NCBI GenBank assembly: GCA_043805435.1
Contig: JAZDHY010000055.1
Span: 11,618 to 75,617, forward strand
Direction: 5' to 3'
Length of the DNA: 64,000 bases
DNA from: JAEXOD01 sp043805435
GTDB lineage: Bacteria > Bacteroidota > Ignavibacteria > Ignavibacteriales > Melioribacteraceae
Positions 18,905 through 27,100 of this stretch are shown one piece after another (within the stretch, counting starts at the first letter, position 1; each line of letters begins with the position of its first letter). Both the position numbers and the translations under genes were made by a program. The notes below the pieces were generated by a model. The model made no database searches. It was not told the origin of the DNA and was given only the letters and a program-made list of their open reading frames with translations.

Positions 18905-19870
18905 TCATTTTTCTAAAATATAATAATCCTTACCAATCAACATAGGGTTTTGTGTTCTGCCTAAATTAATTCTGCTAACCCAATAAGGGATACCGGAAAC
19001 ATCATCGTTTGTGTAATCATATAGTTCTTTTGCTGTAATTTTGCCATCACCATTTACGTCTGCATTACCCTGCAAACCTTTAACAAAAAAGTATGTAAAC
19101 ATACCATGTTGTTTTTCGGGGTACCATGTGCTTATTTGGTCGCTTTGCGAACTTGTAAAAATAGTACTCTGTTCATAGGTTAAACCCTGTTTTTCAACAC
19201 TAATATAAATTGGGCTTATATTTTTTAATAAACTACCTGCTTGGCTGTTACCCGAAAAACATGATTCCAATACTATTGTTACATGGGGTAATTGTTTTTC
19301 AAGTGCAATTTTATCCAAATTTGTATATAAAGTATTTAACGCATAACCATTTAATACAACCGTATTCGGGTCACAGTCAACCGGCACCAAATAACCGCTT
19401 TTTTGTTCAATATCGGGGGCACCGTGTCCGCTGTAATAAATAAATATTTCACTTAAACCTTTTTGCACAAAACTGTATAATTTACCTTTATAAAATCCCT
19501 CTTTCCCAAATATTGTATATAGGTCGGATTGTTTTGCATCTTCAACATAAATTATATTTTCAGGTTTGTAACCCAACGATTTAATAACATATTCCTTAAT
19601 AACTTTTGCATCGTTAATTGCGTAATCAACCTTAGGTGCCGAAACATAATCTTTATTACCAATAATAACAGCAACCGCATTATTTTTTTGTATTCTTGTA
19701 GTAGGAATATTTATTAGCAGCTCATCATTAAAATGCTCTAATTCTGCTTTTAGTCTGTTAGGTGTACTATCTATTATTGTCAGTTTGCCTTTAGGGCTTC
19801 TTCCGGTTCCATCTTGTGCTATTACATTAATGGTAATAGTAAATAACATAAAAAGAATAAAATATCTCAT
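18905..19870 (-). CDS. Periplasmic caspase family (C14) protease with EF-hand-like loop
   Basis: 321 residues. The signal peptide is at 1-19 (NVIAQ). The caspase fold begins at about 62 (AVAVIIGNKDY). The catalytic dyad is present: His149 in YYSGHG and Cys204 in LESCFSG. Near the C-terminus DVNGDGKITAKE (269-280) is a perfect calcium-binding dockerin/EF-hand loop, suggesting Ca control or folding. An ideal AAGGAGGT ribosome site at 19875-19883 overlaps the stop codon of the upstream gene, so the two are coupled. In bacteria such proteins (orthocaspases) cleave after Arg/Lys or serve in toxin-like pathways; the substrate here is unknown. Neighbouring secreted repeat proteins suggest action on the surface or in the periplasm. 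Confidence 0.88.
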   Translation of the reverse strand: MRYFILFMLFTITINVIAQDGTGRSPKGKLTIIDSTPNRLKAELEHFNDELLINIPTTRIQKNNAVAVIIGNKDYVSAPKVDYAINDAKVIKEYVIKSLGYKPENIIYVEDAKQSDLYTIFGKEGFYKGKLYSFVQKGLSEIFIYYSGHGAPDIEQKSGYLVPVDCDPNTVVLNGYALNTLYTNLDKIALEKQLPHVTIVLESCFSGNSQAGSLLKNISPIYISVEKQGLTYEQSTIFTSSQSDQISTWYPEKQHGMFTYFFVKGLQGNADVNGDGKITAKELYDYTNDDVSGIPYWVSRINLGRTQNPMLIGKDYYILEK

Positions 19871-19881
19871 TTTTAACCTCC

Positions 19882-20373
19882 TTAAGGTCTTGTAGGTGGT
19901 AAAGTAACATTTTGTGTTGCAGGCGGGTTTTCAGTAGTAGTTTCAGGTTTTAATACAGTTAAAACAACCGCAACAGCTCCGCCAACTACAGCCCCCACAT
20001 AATAATACCAGCTGATACCGCCGCTAACTTTTTCGGCGTTGATTTCAAAATAATAATCATCAACATTAGGATCAATAGAGAAATCTTTTTTGTAGTTCCA
20101 AATTATTTTTCGGTTAGTACCAACATATTTCCCTTCACTTATATCACCCGTAACTGTTTTTAATTCAAATTTAAAGTCGGGTCTTGTTTCGCGCTTTAAT
20201 AATGCAATTATTTCATATTCTTTATTATAATCGCCGGATAGGTCATAAGTAATTTCAATAACATCGGGTTTAACAGTATAATTTACGTTGGTTACTGTTA
20301 CATCCTGTGCAAAACTATTAGAAAAACCAAAACATATTAAAAATAATACAAAAACAGGTATTATTTGTTTCAT
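19882..20373 (-). CDS. Small secreted/membrane-anchored beta-sandwich protein
   Basis: 163 residues. A signal peptide (1-22, ending SFAQ) precedes a beta-rich domain (about 23-118) with VTNVNYTVKPDVIEITYDL, then TGDISEG and KIIWNYKKD. A hydrophobic helix, GISWYYYVGAVVGGAVAVVL, near 123-143 is followed by a Thr/Pro-rich tail. The same pattern occurs at residues 406-510 of the FISUMP protein (TNVDFN, IIYDVND, TGAVGSG, KTIVWN). It is the first gene of a minus-strand unit leading into the caspase gene. No function is known. It may anchor or chaperone the secreted partners. Confidence 0.7.
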   Translation of the reverse strand: MKQIIPVFVLFLICFGFSNSFAQDVTVTNVNYTVKPDVIEITYDLSGDYNKEYEIIALLKRETRPDFKFELKTVTGDISEGKYVGTNRKIIWNYKKDFSIDPNVDDYYFEINAEKVSGGISWYYYVGAVVGGAVAVVLTVLKPETTTENPPATQNVTLPPTRP

Positions 20374-20591
20374 CTACACCTCATTAAATATCTTTCTTAT
20401 TAGCTGCCCCAAATTTCAGGCTCGCTCAAAACTCCATTTTCAACAAAAGAAATTAGTAAATTATAATAAGTTAGTCAAATGAATAAACAGAAATATATAA
20501 ATAAATTTGCCAAAAAACCAAATGATTTGAATATTTTCAATAGAATGATTTCGCAACGATGTAGCTCTATTATTTTTGGGTTTATATTTTG

Positions 20592-20745
20592 CTATATACA
20601 TTCCTCCCTCTATGCGGGATTGTGCACGATAATTTGACAATTTTCTGTTTATAAATAATTTATATTCGTTTAATTAATTATACGTTTACACTAAAATAGC
20701 CGGTTTTTTGCATTTAATCCGGCATGGCGGGAGATATGTTTATAG
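20592..20745. repeat. Hairpin-bounded intergenic repeat, copy B
   Basis: It begins CTATATACATTCCTCCCTC and ends GGCGGGAGATATGTTTATAG. The hairpins have decayed (CCCTCTATGCGGG and CCGGCATGGCGGG). It carries the core TATTCGTTTAATTAATTA and the AAAATAGCCGGTTTTTTGC tail variant, like copy D. Confidence 0.8.
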
Positions 20746-20830
20746 CGCAGCGATATGTTTTTTAATATTTCGTCTAATATTTATTTTGTGTCGCAGCTAC
20801 GCAGCTCTTGTTTGCCCGGGGTTCATTCAT

Positions 20831-20990
20831 TCAATAAACATTCCTCCCGCTATGCGGGATTGTGCCCTATAATTTGGTATTATGCCGTTTTCTAAATATT
20901 TTTTATTCGTTTATTTAATTATGCGTTTAAAATCAAATAAATAATTCTTTTGTATATGTTATCCCGCATAGCGGGAGACACGTTTATAGA
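20831..20990. repeat. Hairpin-bounded intergenic repeat, copy C
   Basis: It begins TCAATAAACATTCCTCCCGC, contains intact hairpins CCCGCTATGCGGG and CCCGCATAGCGGG, and ends CGTTTATAGA. It carries the AAATCAAATAAATAATTCTT tail variant, as in copy A at 7451. Confidence 0.85.
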
Positions 20991-21107
20991 AACGCAATAC
21001 ACACAAACAATTCCGAGCTGCAGCGCAGCGATATGTTTTTTAATATTTCGTCTGACATTTATTTTGTGTCGCAGCTACGCAGCTCTTGTTTGCCCGGGGT
21101 TCATTTT

Positions 21108-21266
21108 TTCTATAAACATTCCTCCCGCTATGCGGGATTGTGCACGATAATTTGAAAATATTCTGTTTTATAAAAAATTTTTATTCGTTTATTTAATTAT
21201 GCGTTTACAATAAAATAGCCGGTTTTTTGCTTTTTATCCCGCATAGCGGGAGATATGTTTATAGAA
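21108..21266. repeat. Hairpin-bounded intergenic repeat, copy D
   Basis: It begins TTCTATAAACATTCCTCCCG and ends GGGAGATATGTTTATAGAAA. This is the cleanest copy: the outer TTCTATAAACAT and ATGTTTATAGAA ends and the inner CCCGC hairpins are all inverted. The core carries the AAAATAGCCGGTTTTTTGC variant. Confidence 0.88.
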
Positions 21267-21317
21267 ACGCAAAACATCGTAATAATATCGGTTCCATAAC
21301 TAAACAACATTTTAAAA

Positions 21318-21345
21318 CAAAAAAACCACCCCAAAAGGATGGTTT
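21318..21345 (-). terminator. Rho-independent terminator for the ferredoxin unit
   Basis: On the minus strand AAACCATCC, a short TTTT loop and GGGGTGGTTT form a stem with one wobble pair, followed directly by a run of T. It lies about 80 bp after the ferredoxin stop codon. Confidence 0.8.
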
Positions 21346-21427
21346 AATTTTGCAAATCGATCAAAATTATAAATTGTTTTCATTCATAATTCATAATTCA
21401 TAATTCACAATTCATAATTGTTTTATT

Positions 21428-21760
21428 TTACCTGCCAATATTATCCAATACTTCTTTCCGAGCTAATAATGTTGCTTCATCTTCAACATGTATAGGATCA
21501 GGCACGCAGCAATCAACCGGACAAACAGCGGCGCATTGCGGTTCATCGTGGAAACCTTTACACTCGGTACATTTATCGGGGACAATATAAAAAATATCGG
21601 CAGAGAAGAAACCTTCAGCACCTGACGGGGCAGCTTCACCTTCTCCATATGTTTTATCTGCATATTTCCAAGCACTTCCTCCCTCATAAATTGCAGTATT
21701 TGGGCATTCAGGTTCGCAAGCTCCGCAATTTATACATTCATCAGTTATTTTAATAGCCAT
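21428..21760 (-). CDS. 2[4Fe-4S] ferredoxin, Allochromatium/Chlorobium type
   Basis: 110 residues. The first cluster ligands are Cys9, 12 and 15 with Cys19 (CINCGACEPECP). The second motif has the eight-residue insertion of Alvin-type ferredoxins: Cys64, Cys67, Cys76 and Cys80 (CTEC, then QCAAVCP), with extra Cys84/85. A 44-residue acidic linker separates the motifs, longer than in clostridial ferredoxins. It is a soluble low-potential electron carrier, in FCB bacteria typically serving ferredoxin-dependent oxidoreductases. The start ATG follows a GGAGAAA site. It is the last gene before a terminator at 21318-21345. Confidence 0.93.
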   Translation of the reverse strand: MAIKITDECINCGACEPECPNTAIYEGGSAWKYADKTYGEGEAAPSGAEGFFSADIFYIVPDKCTECKGFHDEPQCAAVCPVDCCVPDPIHVEDEATLLARKEVLDNIGR

Positions 21761-21793
21761 AATATTTCTCCTTAAAATGTTATTTATTTAATT

Positions 21794-22186
21794 TTAATCA
21801 ATTAAACATATTGATTTTATCTTTTTTGTTAATATAATATCATTTTTTGTAAAATTCATTTCTAAAAGCAATTCATTAATCCAAAACAGCAATTTTTCAA
21901 CATCAACATTCATAAAAACAGGTCTAAACAATTCCAGTTTGTTTATTCCCTTTTTATATTGTTTAACAGCATTAATGTAATTACAGTTCAAACAAAAATA
22001 ACTTCCAACAGAAATTTGAATTAAACCTTGTAAAAACAATTTATCCTTATTGTCGGTTATATTCCATGCTTTTTCAAAACTTTCATGAGCTAAATAAAAC
22101 TCTTGATTATTAAACAAAAATAGACCTAATTCAAAATATTTAAAAACAATTTTATCTTTATTACCAGCTTCCGCTTGAACCTCCAC
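21794..22186 (-). CDS. DUF309 domain protein
   Basis: About 130 residues. The conserved DUF309 block reads LGLFLFNNQEFYLAHESFEKAW, split as LFLFNNQEFYLAHESFE and KAW, then FLQGLIQISVGSYF and a final KGINKLELF. The family is all-helical and of unknown function. The start is unclear: no in-frame ATG lies near the domain. A GTG at 22186, inside the Gly-rich tail of the upstream TPM gene, would overlap it by 26 bp; an ATT at 22150 is another option. Sequence upstream of 22186 is only the out-of-frame reading of the Gly repeat. Cotranscription with the TPM gene is likely. Confidence 0.65.
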   Translation of the reverse strand: MEVQAEAGNKDKIVFKYFELGLFLFNNQEFYLAHESFEKAWNITDNKDKLFLQGLIQISVGSYFCLNCNYINAVKQYKKGINKLELFRPVFMNVDVEKLLFWINELLLEMNFTKNDIILTKKIKSICLID

Positions 22187-22886
22187 CGCCAAAACTACCA
22201 CCGCCACCGCTAAATCCACCAAAACCGCCGCTACTGCCGCCGCTGCTTCCAAAACCACCGCCGCCAAATCCGCCTAAACCACCAACAATACCACCGCCAA
22301 TTCTTCTGCCTTTTCTAAAAACATTAAACAACAAGTAGATGATAAAAAAGATAATATATCCAAAAAACTTAAAATTTACTGTTTTACCGGTATCTTCTTT
22401 ATCAACACGTGTATATTCGCCTTTAGCTGCTAATTTTACGGCGTTTATGCAGGCCGTTATTCCTTTAAAATAATCACCTGTTTTAAAATAAGGACGCATT
22501 TCATTGCGCATAATTGACGAGGTCAATGCATCGGTTAAAACACCTTCTAAACCGTAACCTACTTCAATTCTCATTTTTTTATCATTTAATACAACACAAA
22601 TCAACACACCGTTATTATTTTTAGTACCAATTTTATTTTGTGAAGCAACATCATAAGTGTACATTTCCAATGGATAATCTTCAATAGTATTAACCATCAA
22701 AAACAACACCTGATTTGACGTGCTGTCTTCAAATGTCCGCAAATCGGTTTCAAGATAAGATAACTGCGAAGCCGAAAGTGTGCCGGTATTATCTGTTGCA
22801 TAACTTTTTAATACAGGAATTTCAGTCCCTGCATAAAGATTACAAACAATTATTAAAAGAAAACTTAATAATTTTAGCCTTTTCAT
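22161..22886 (-). CDS. TPM domain protein (YgcG-like) with glycine-rich tail
   Basis: 241 residues. A signal peptide (1-20) precedes a TPM/Psb32 domain (about 25-155) with TGTLSASQLSYLETDL, VLFLMVNTIEDYP, GVLICVVLNDKKMRIEVGYG and a later EMRPYF. One transmembrane helix lies at about 172-190 (FFGYIIFFIIYLLF), followed by RKGRR and a Gly/Ser-rich tail of about 45 residues. The domain is thus periplasmic. TPM proteins are commonly paired with LemA, as here: the ATG overlaps the lemA stop by 4 bp. The role is probably in envelope or membrane-protein maintenance, which is an inference from family context. Confidence 0.9.
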   Translation of the reverse strand: MKRLKLLSFLLIIVCNLYAGTEIPVLKSYATDNTGTLSASQLSYLETDLRTFEDSTSNQVLFLMVNTIEDYPLEMYTYDVASQNKIGTKNNNGVLICVVLNDKKMRIEVGYGLEGVLTDALTSSIMRNEMRPYFKTGDYFKGITACINAVKLAAKGEYTRVDKEDTGKTVNFKFFGYIIFFIIYLLFNVFRKGRRIGGGIVGGLGGFGGGGFGSSGGSSGGFGGFSGGGGSFGGGGSSGSW

Positions 22887-23500
22887 TTAAAATCAAAATT
22901 TACTTTTGGTGCTTTATCTGAACCTTCGGCAGCTTTAAAATAATATTTTTCTTTAAAACCTGAAAATGAAGCAATTATATTACCCGGAAATCTTTTAATA
23001 GTAGTATTATACTCTTGAACAGTCGTATTAAATTTCATACGTTCAACCGATATTCTGTTTTCTGTTCCTTCCAACTGACTTTGAAGCTGCAGGAAGTTTT
23101 CGTTTGCTTTTAATTGCGGATAATTTTCAACCGTAACCAACAAACGCGATAATGCGGAACTTAAATTATCCTGCATAGCTTGAAATTTCGCAACAGCTCG
23201 AGGATCGTTTAACATTTCAGGTGTTAACTTCATTGAAGTTGCTCCCGCTCTTGCTTCTGTAACTGCAGTAAATGTTTCTTTTTCAAATTCGGCCACACCT
23301 TTAACTGTAGCAACTAAATTTGGTACTAAATCTGTTCTGCGTTGATATTGATTTTCAACCTGGCTCCAACTTTGGTTTACTGTTTCATTCATTGTTACCA
23401 AGTTATTATAAACACCAACACCCCAGCCTACAAAACTTAAAATAATTACGCCAATAACTGCTGCAATACCGCAGCCAATAATTAAACCTTTGTTTTTCAT
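22883..23500 (-). CDS. lemA: LemA family protein
   Basis: 205 residues. An N-terminal membrane anchor (GLIIGCGIAAVIGVIILSFV, about 4-26) leads into the LemA helical domain: YNNLVTMNETVNQSWSQVE, then YQRRTDLVPNLVATVKG, ending in the conserved RFPGNIIASFSGF block. Most of the protein is exposed outside the cytoplasmic membrane in this orientation. GGAGAA precedes the ATG. Its partner TPM gene overlaps its stop codon. The family function is unsettled. Confidence 0.93.
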   Translation of the reverse strand: MKNKGLIIGCGIAAVIGVIILSFVGWGVGVYNNLVTMNETVNQSWSQVENQYQRRTDLVPNLVATVKGVAEFEKETFTAVTEARAGATSMKLTPEMLNDPRAVAKFQAMQDNLSSALSRLLVTVENYPQLKANENFLQLQSQLEGTENRISVERMKFNTTVQEYNTTIKRFPGNIIASFSGFKEKYYFKAAEGSDKAPKVNFDFK

Positions 23501-23524
23501 TTATTCTCCGTTTTAATATACATT

Positions 23525-24886
23525 CTAATTAGTCAAACTTCTTAAAGGAGCAGGAATTCTTCCTCCTCTTCCTACAAACGAAACACAATCAAGTTCCCTA
23601 ACGTACATAATTGGTGCTTTACCTAGCAAACCGCCATAATCAACAAAATCACCAACTTTTTTACCATAGGCGGGAATAATTCTAACTGCGGTTGTTTTGT
23701 CATTAATCATACCGATAGCACATTCATCGGCAATTACACCTGCAATTACTGTTGCGGGCGTATCACCCGGAACCGCAATCATATCAAGCCCAACAGAACA
23801 AACAGCCGTCATAGCTTCAAGTTTTTCAAGTGAAAGATTTCCCCTTGTAACGGCATCAATCATTCCCTGGTCTTCGCTAACCGGAATAAAAGCACCACTC
23901 ATTCCGCCCACAGAAGTACTTGCCATAAGTCCGGCTTTTTTAACCGAATCATTAAGCATTGCAAGAGCTGCCGTTGTACCGGGTGCTCCAACGTCTTCCA
24001 CACCCATAGCTTTAAGAATATCACCAATACTATCGCCTATTGCAGGTGTAGGAGCCAACGAAATATCAACTATTCCAAAAGGAATACCATGTTTTTTAGC
24101 AACTCCACGTCCCATTAGTTCACCGGCACGTGTAATTTTATATATTGTTTTTTTAATAACTTCGGCCAAATTTTGCAAATCAACGCCGCCGGCAGATTTA
24201 ATTGCATCCAAAACAACACCGGGGCCGCTTATACCTACATTTAAAACTACTTCCGGTTCTGTAACACCATGGAAAGCCCCTGCAACAAAAGGATTATCTT
24301 CTGCTGCATTGCAAAAAACTACAAGTTTAGCACATCCAATTGAATCATTATCTTTTGTCAATTCGGCTGTATCTTTTATTACTTGAGCCATCTGCAAAAT
24401 TGCATCCATGTTAATACCTGCTTTTGTTGAAGCAACATTAACACTTGAACATACTCTTTTTGTAACCGATAATGCCATCGGAATTGATTTGATTAATTCT
24501 CTTTCACCGTTTGTCATTCCTTTTTGTACCAATGCCGAATAACCGGCAATATAATCAATTCCTATTTCAGCGGCAGCTTTATCTAAAATTAGTGCAATTT
24601 CAACAAAATCATCAGCTTTAAATCTATCAAACGGTATTGAAATTGGAGTTACCGAAATTCTTTTATTTGCAATTGAAATTCCATATTGCGATTCAATTTC
24701 TTTTGCATATTTTACATGATTAGAACCATATTTTAATATTTTTTCGTATATATTTTGTTTTGTTACTTCCAAATTTCTATCCGAACAGTCACGTAAACTA
24801 ATTCCCATTGTTACCGTACGTATATCAAAATGTTCAATTTCTGTCATTTTGATAGTTTCAAGAATTTCTTCAAATTCGTAATTCAT
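23525..24886 (-). CDS. PFL family protein (UPF0210/DUF711)
   Basis: 453 residues, the full family length. It begins with the conserved FEEILETIKMTEIEHFDIRT and GISLRDC blocks and contains GGVDLQNLAEVIKKT, a GRGVAKKHGIPFGIVDISL stretch and SVGGMSGAFIPVSED. The fold is related to the glycyl-radical/PFL alpha/beta barrel but no radical glycine system is evident. It is soluble. It is nearly always found next to a small ACT protein of the UPF0237 group, as here (23 bp gap). Biochemical role unknown. Confidence 0.93.
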   Translation of the reverse strand: MNYEFEEILETIKMTEIEHFDIRTVTMGISLRDCSDRNLEVTKQNIYEKILKYGSNHVKYAKEIESQYGISIANKRISVTPISIPFDRFKADDFVEIALILDKAAAEIGIDYIAGYSALVQKGMTNGERELIKSIPMALSVTKRVCSSVNVASTKAGINMDAILQMAQVIKDTAELTKDNDSIGCAKLVVFCNAAEDNPFVAGAFHGVTEPEVVLNVGISGPGVVLDAIKSAGGVDLQNLAEVIKKTIYKITRAGELMGRGVAKKHGIPFGIVDISLAPTPAIGDSIGDILKAMGVEDVGAPGTTAALAMLNDSVKKAGLMASTSVGGMSGAFIPVSEDQGMIDAVTRGNLSLEKLEAMTAVCSVGLDMIAVPGDTPATVIAGVIADECAIGMINDKTTAVRIIPAYGKKVGDFVDYGGLLGKAPIMYVRELDCVSFVGRGGRIPAPLRSLTN

Positions 24887-24909
24887 TCAAATCTCATAAT
24901 TATTAATAA

Positions 24910-25341
24910 TTAAATTCTATGCATGTTTCTAAAAATATCTTCATGCTGGCTGTATATTTTTATTTTAAGATCTTCGGCAACAGCGGCCAAAATATCCTGA
25001 ATTTCTTTAAAATCTTTAGGAGATGTTGTGATATCAATAATCATAATCATTGTAAAAAATTCATTCATTAATTTTTGAGTAATATCCTGAATGTCACAAT
25101 CGTTTTCGCCCAAAGCTTTTGTTACTGCAGCCACAATGCCCGGTTTATTAAGTCCAAAGGCAGTAACTATCATTCTGCCATTAGCTTTTTCTTTAACTGG
25201 CACTTCAATTCTTTCATTATTTTCCGTATTGGAAATTATGTTAGATACAATTTTTTTTACTGTATCAGGAGAAGCTTTTTCCCCTAATTCATCAATAGCT
25301 ATTAACGCTAGTTTTCTTAATTCATCTTCCGAAAGTCTCAA
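24910..25341 (-). CDS. ACT domain protein (UPF0237-like), partner of the PFL protein
   Basis: 143 residues. Residues 1-50 form an N-terminal helical extension (LSEDELRKLALIAIDELGEK). An ACT domain spans about 57-130 (MIVTAFGLNKPGIVAAVTKA, then CDIQDITQKLMNEFFTMIMI). ACT domains bind amino acids or other small ligands; the pairing with the PFL gene suggests a ligand-responsive regulator of that protein. The start codon overlaps the stop of the upstream TPR gene by 4 bp. Confidence 0.92.
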   Translation of the reverse strand: MRLSEDELRKLALIAIDELGEKASPDTVKKIVSNIISNTENNERIEVPVKEKANGRMIVTAFGLNKPGIVAAVTKALGENDCDIQDITQKLMNEFFTMIMIIDITTSPKDFKEIQDILAAVAEDLKIKIYSQHEDIFRNMHRI

Positions 25342-26177
25342 GGTCTAAGTCCTTTAAAATTGTCATGTAAATATATTAAAGTTTTATTTGTTATTTCAAT
25401 ATTTTTTTCAATAGCAAATCGTTCCGCATTTTGAATATTACCTCTATAAAATCTAAGTAACAGCAAATCACCAACCACAAAACCATCAAATATCCTATTG
25501 CTAAAAAAAGCATCCAAAGTTATATAACCCCATAAAGCCGTCCAGCTTAGAGATAATAAACCGGAAATATAGTTACCGGTATAAAACTGTCCGCTTCCCG
25601 GCAAAATATACGAAAATATTTTGGCTTTTAAAACTGAATATTGCTGTTTATCGGTATTTTCGCATAAAGTTTTTAATTGACCCGCATAATTTGATTTAGA
25701 AAAATAATACGCGGCACGTTTCCAATTATCACTAAAAACAAACAACCAGCCTTTCCAATAGTTAATTTGGTTAGTGCTGTCAATAAAACGATAATCATTT
25801 TCAACTTCGGTTAAAATCTGTTCAGCTCTATCTAAAGTTTTACGTAATAAATTTGTCCTAAACATTTGTATTTTGGACGCAAAATATTCGCTATCCGATT
25901 TTGCATAAATTAAAGATTTTCCAAAATATTCTATTGCTTCATCTAATTTTGCACCCTGTTTATAACATTCCCCTATTTTGTAATTACCAACATACAAATA
26001 AGATTCGCTTTTATCAAAAAACATTAATCTTTTATATTCTGTAATAGCATCAAAATATAACTGATTGTCAAAAAACGAATCGGCATATTGTTTTTGTTTT
26101 TCATTTTCCGCTTTTAAGTGTAAAACGAAAATAAAAAACACAAAAAATAGAGTAATAAATAAATTTCTTTTTATCAT
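25338..26177 (-). CDS. TPR-containing membrane protein with C-terminal PGSGxFYTxNY motif
   Basis: 279 residues. A signal peptide (1-23) is followed by TPR-like helical pairs (about 30-160; YADSFFDNQLYFDAITEYKR, CYKQGAKLDEAIEYFGKSL). The C-terminal third has LPGSGQFYTGNYISGLLSL and hydrophobic stretches, suggesting a membrane module. The next gene upstream encodes a paralogue with the same layout. The two overlap by 4 bp. The PG-x-G-x-x-YT motif is known from FCB membrane proteins encoded near yidD. Function unknown; a role in membrane or envelope biogenesis is plausible from context. Confidence 0.75.
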   Translation of the reverse strand: MIKRNLFITLFFVFFIFVLHLKAENEKQKQYADSFFDNQLYFDAITEYKRLMFFDKSESYLYVGNYKIGECYKQGAKLDEAIEYFGKSLIYAKSDSEYFASKIQMFRTNLLRKTLDRAEQILTEVENDYRFIDSTNQINYWKGWLFVFSDNWKRAAYYFSKSNYAGQLKTLCENTDKQQYSVLKAKIFSYILPGSGQFYTGNYISGLLSLSWTALWGYITLDAFFSNRIFDGFVVGDLLLLRFYRGNIQNAERFAIEKNIEITNKTLIYLHDNFKGLRP

Positions 26178-27100
26178 AAATTTATAAATTTAGGTAAAAA
26201 ATAATTATTTGATTTAAAAAATGTATTAATTTCGCCATCTAAATTAATTTTAATTTGTGCATTATAAATATTTGCCGAAGCAGCCGCACCATAAATATTA
26301 CCTGCATAAAACAAACCGCCTAAACCGGCAAAAATCCAAGCACGTGTGTTATGTTTAGCCCTAAAATTATCGTAAGCTAAATAACCTAACACTCCGCTGA
26401 CTAAAAAAGCGGTAACACCATCGGAATAATTTTTTGTATAAATTTTACCTAATCCCGGAATTATACTAGACAACAGACCTGCTGTTAAAGGACTTTTATA
26501 TTTGGGATAATATTTCTCAAAATACAATTTGTGAACTTTTTTTAAAACAAGCGAATCAAAATTAAAATAATAAAACAATTCCAAAGTATCCGGCACATAT
26601 TTCCTATCAAAAAAATACGTAATTTGTTTTAATCGGTTAATACTTTTTGAATATTTTTCGGGATAAAAGACTCTTGAATCACATAATTCTCTAAACTGTA
26701 ATGGTTCGTTTTGTTTAAATTTTACAAAATAATATTGCAGCTCGGCTTCTTCTTTTAACTTTGATTGCAAAAATAAAGTTTTAAAGTAGTCTTCGGCTTC
26801 ATTCAAACGTTCCATTTCTATAAAAGAGCTGCCAATTTTAAATATTACGGTATCATTGGAATAACTTTTTAAATAGCTCTTATATTCGTCAAATGCACGT
26901 AAATAATCTTTTTGAGAATATAGATAGTCGCCAAAGATCTTTCTATTTAAAGGTGAAAAAATATCGTTATTCTTCTCTTTTTGCTGCGGAAATAAAACAG
27001 AAGTTAAACTTATATAAACAATAAAAAAACAAAACAAAATATTTTTAAAACTACTCAACTTTAATATTTTCCTTCTCAATTTATTTAATATCCAATTCAA
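26174..27100 (-). CDS. TPR-containing membrane protein, paralogue of the downstream gene
   Basis: 308 residues. An N-terminal hydrophobic segment at about 20-38 is a signal or anchor. TPR-like units lie at about 48-120 (FGDYLYSQKDYLRAFDEYKS, then EMERLNEAEDYFKTLF). The C-terminal module has LLSSIIPGLGKIYTKNYSDG, matching the sister protein (PG-x-G-x-x-YT-x-NY-x-x-G), followed by two hydrophobic helices (FLVSGVLGYLAY, WIFAGLGGLFYAG). Its start lies 20 bp inside the yidD gene. Two tandem paralogues indicate a local duplication. Function unknown. Confidence 0.75.
   Translation of the reverse strand: MNWILNKLRRKILKLSSFKNILFCFFIVYISLTSVLFPQQKEKNNDIFSPLNRKIFGDYLYSQKDYLRAFDEYKSYLKSYSNDTVIFKIGSSFIEMERLNEAEDYFKTLFLQSKLKEEAELQYYFVKFKQNEPLQFRELCDSRVFYPEKYSKSINRLKQITYFFDRKYVPDTLELFYYFNFDSLVLKKVHKLYFEKYYPKYKSPLTAGLLSSIIPGLGKIYTKNYSDGVTAFLVSGVLGYLAYDNFRAKHNTRAWIFAGLGGLFYAGNIYGAAASANIYNAQIKINLDGEINTFFKSNNYFLPKFINL

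Larger units (their letters stand above)
20374..21427. other. Repeat-rich intergenic region
   Basis: No credible gene. It contains three copies of the hairpin-bounded repeat, conserved linker text between them (TATGTTTTTTAATATTTCGT and CGCAGCTACGCAGCTCTTGT), a terminator for the ferredoxin gene, and a short run of the ATTCATA heptamer at 21379-21420. The left 200 bp should carry the promoter of the caspase unit; no motif was convincing. Confidence 0.7.

Noticed and set aside
20950..21150. 66-residue plus-strand open frame
   Set aside because: Lies across two hairpin-bounded repeats and has no independent coding signal.
7381..21300. CRISPR array from the repeated CCCGC hairpins
   Set aside because: Copies are about 155 bp long, not regularly spaced, with no short unique spacers and no cas genes.
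22186..22267. N-terminal Ala/Val-rich extension of the DUF309 protein
   Set aside because: It is the out-of-frame reading of the Gly-rich tail of the TPM gene.
23697..24386. 229-residue plus-strand open frame opposite the PFL gene
   Set aside because: Antisense shadow with skewed composition; the PFL frame is clearly the coding one.
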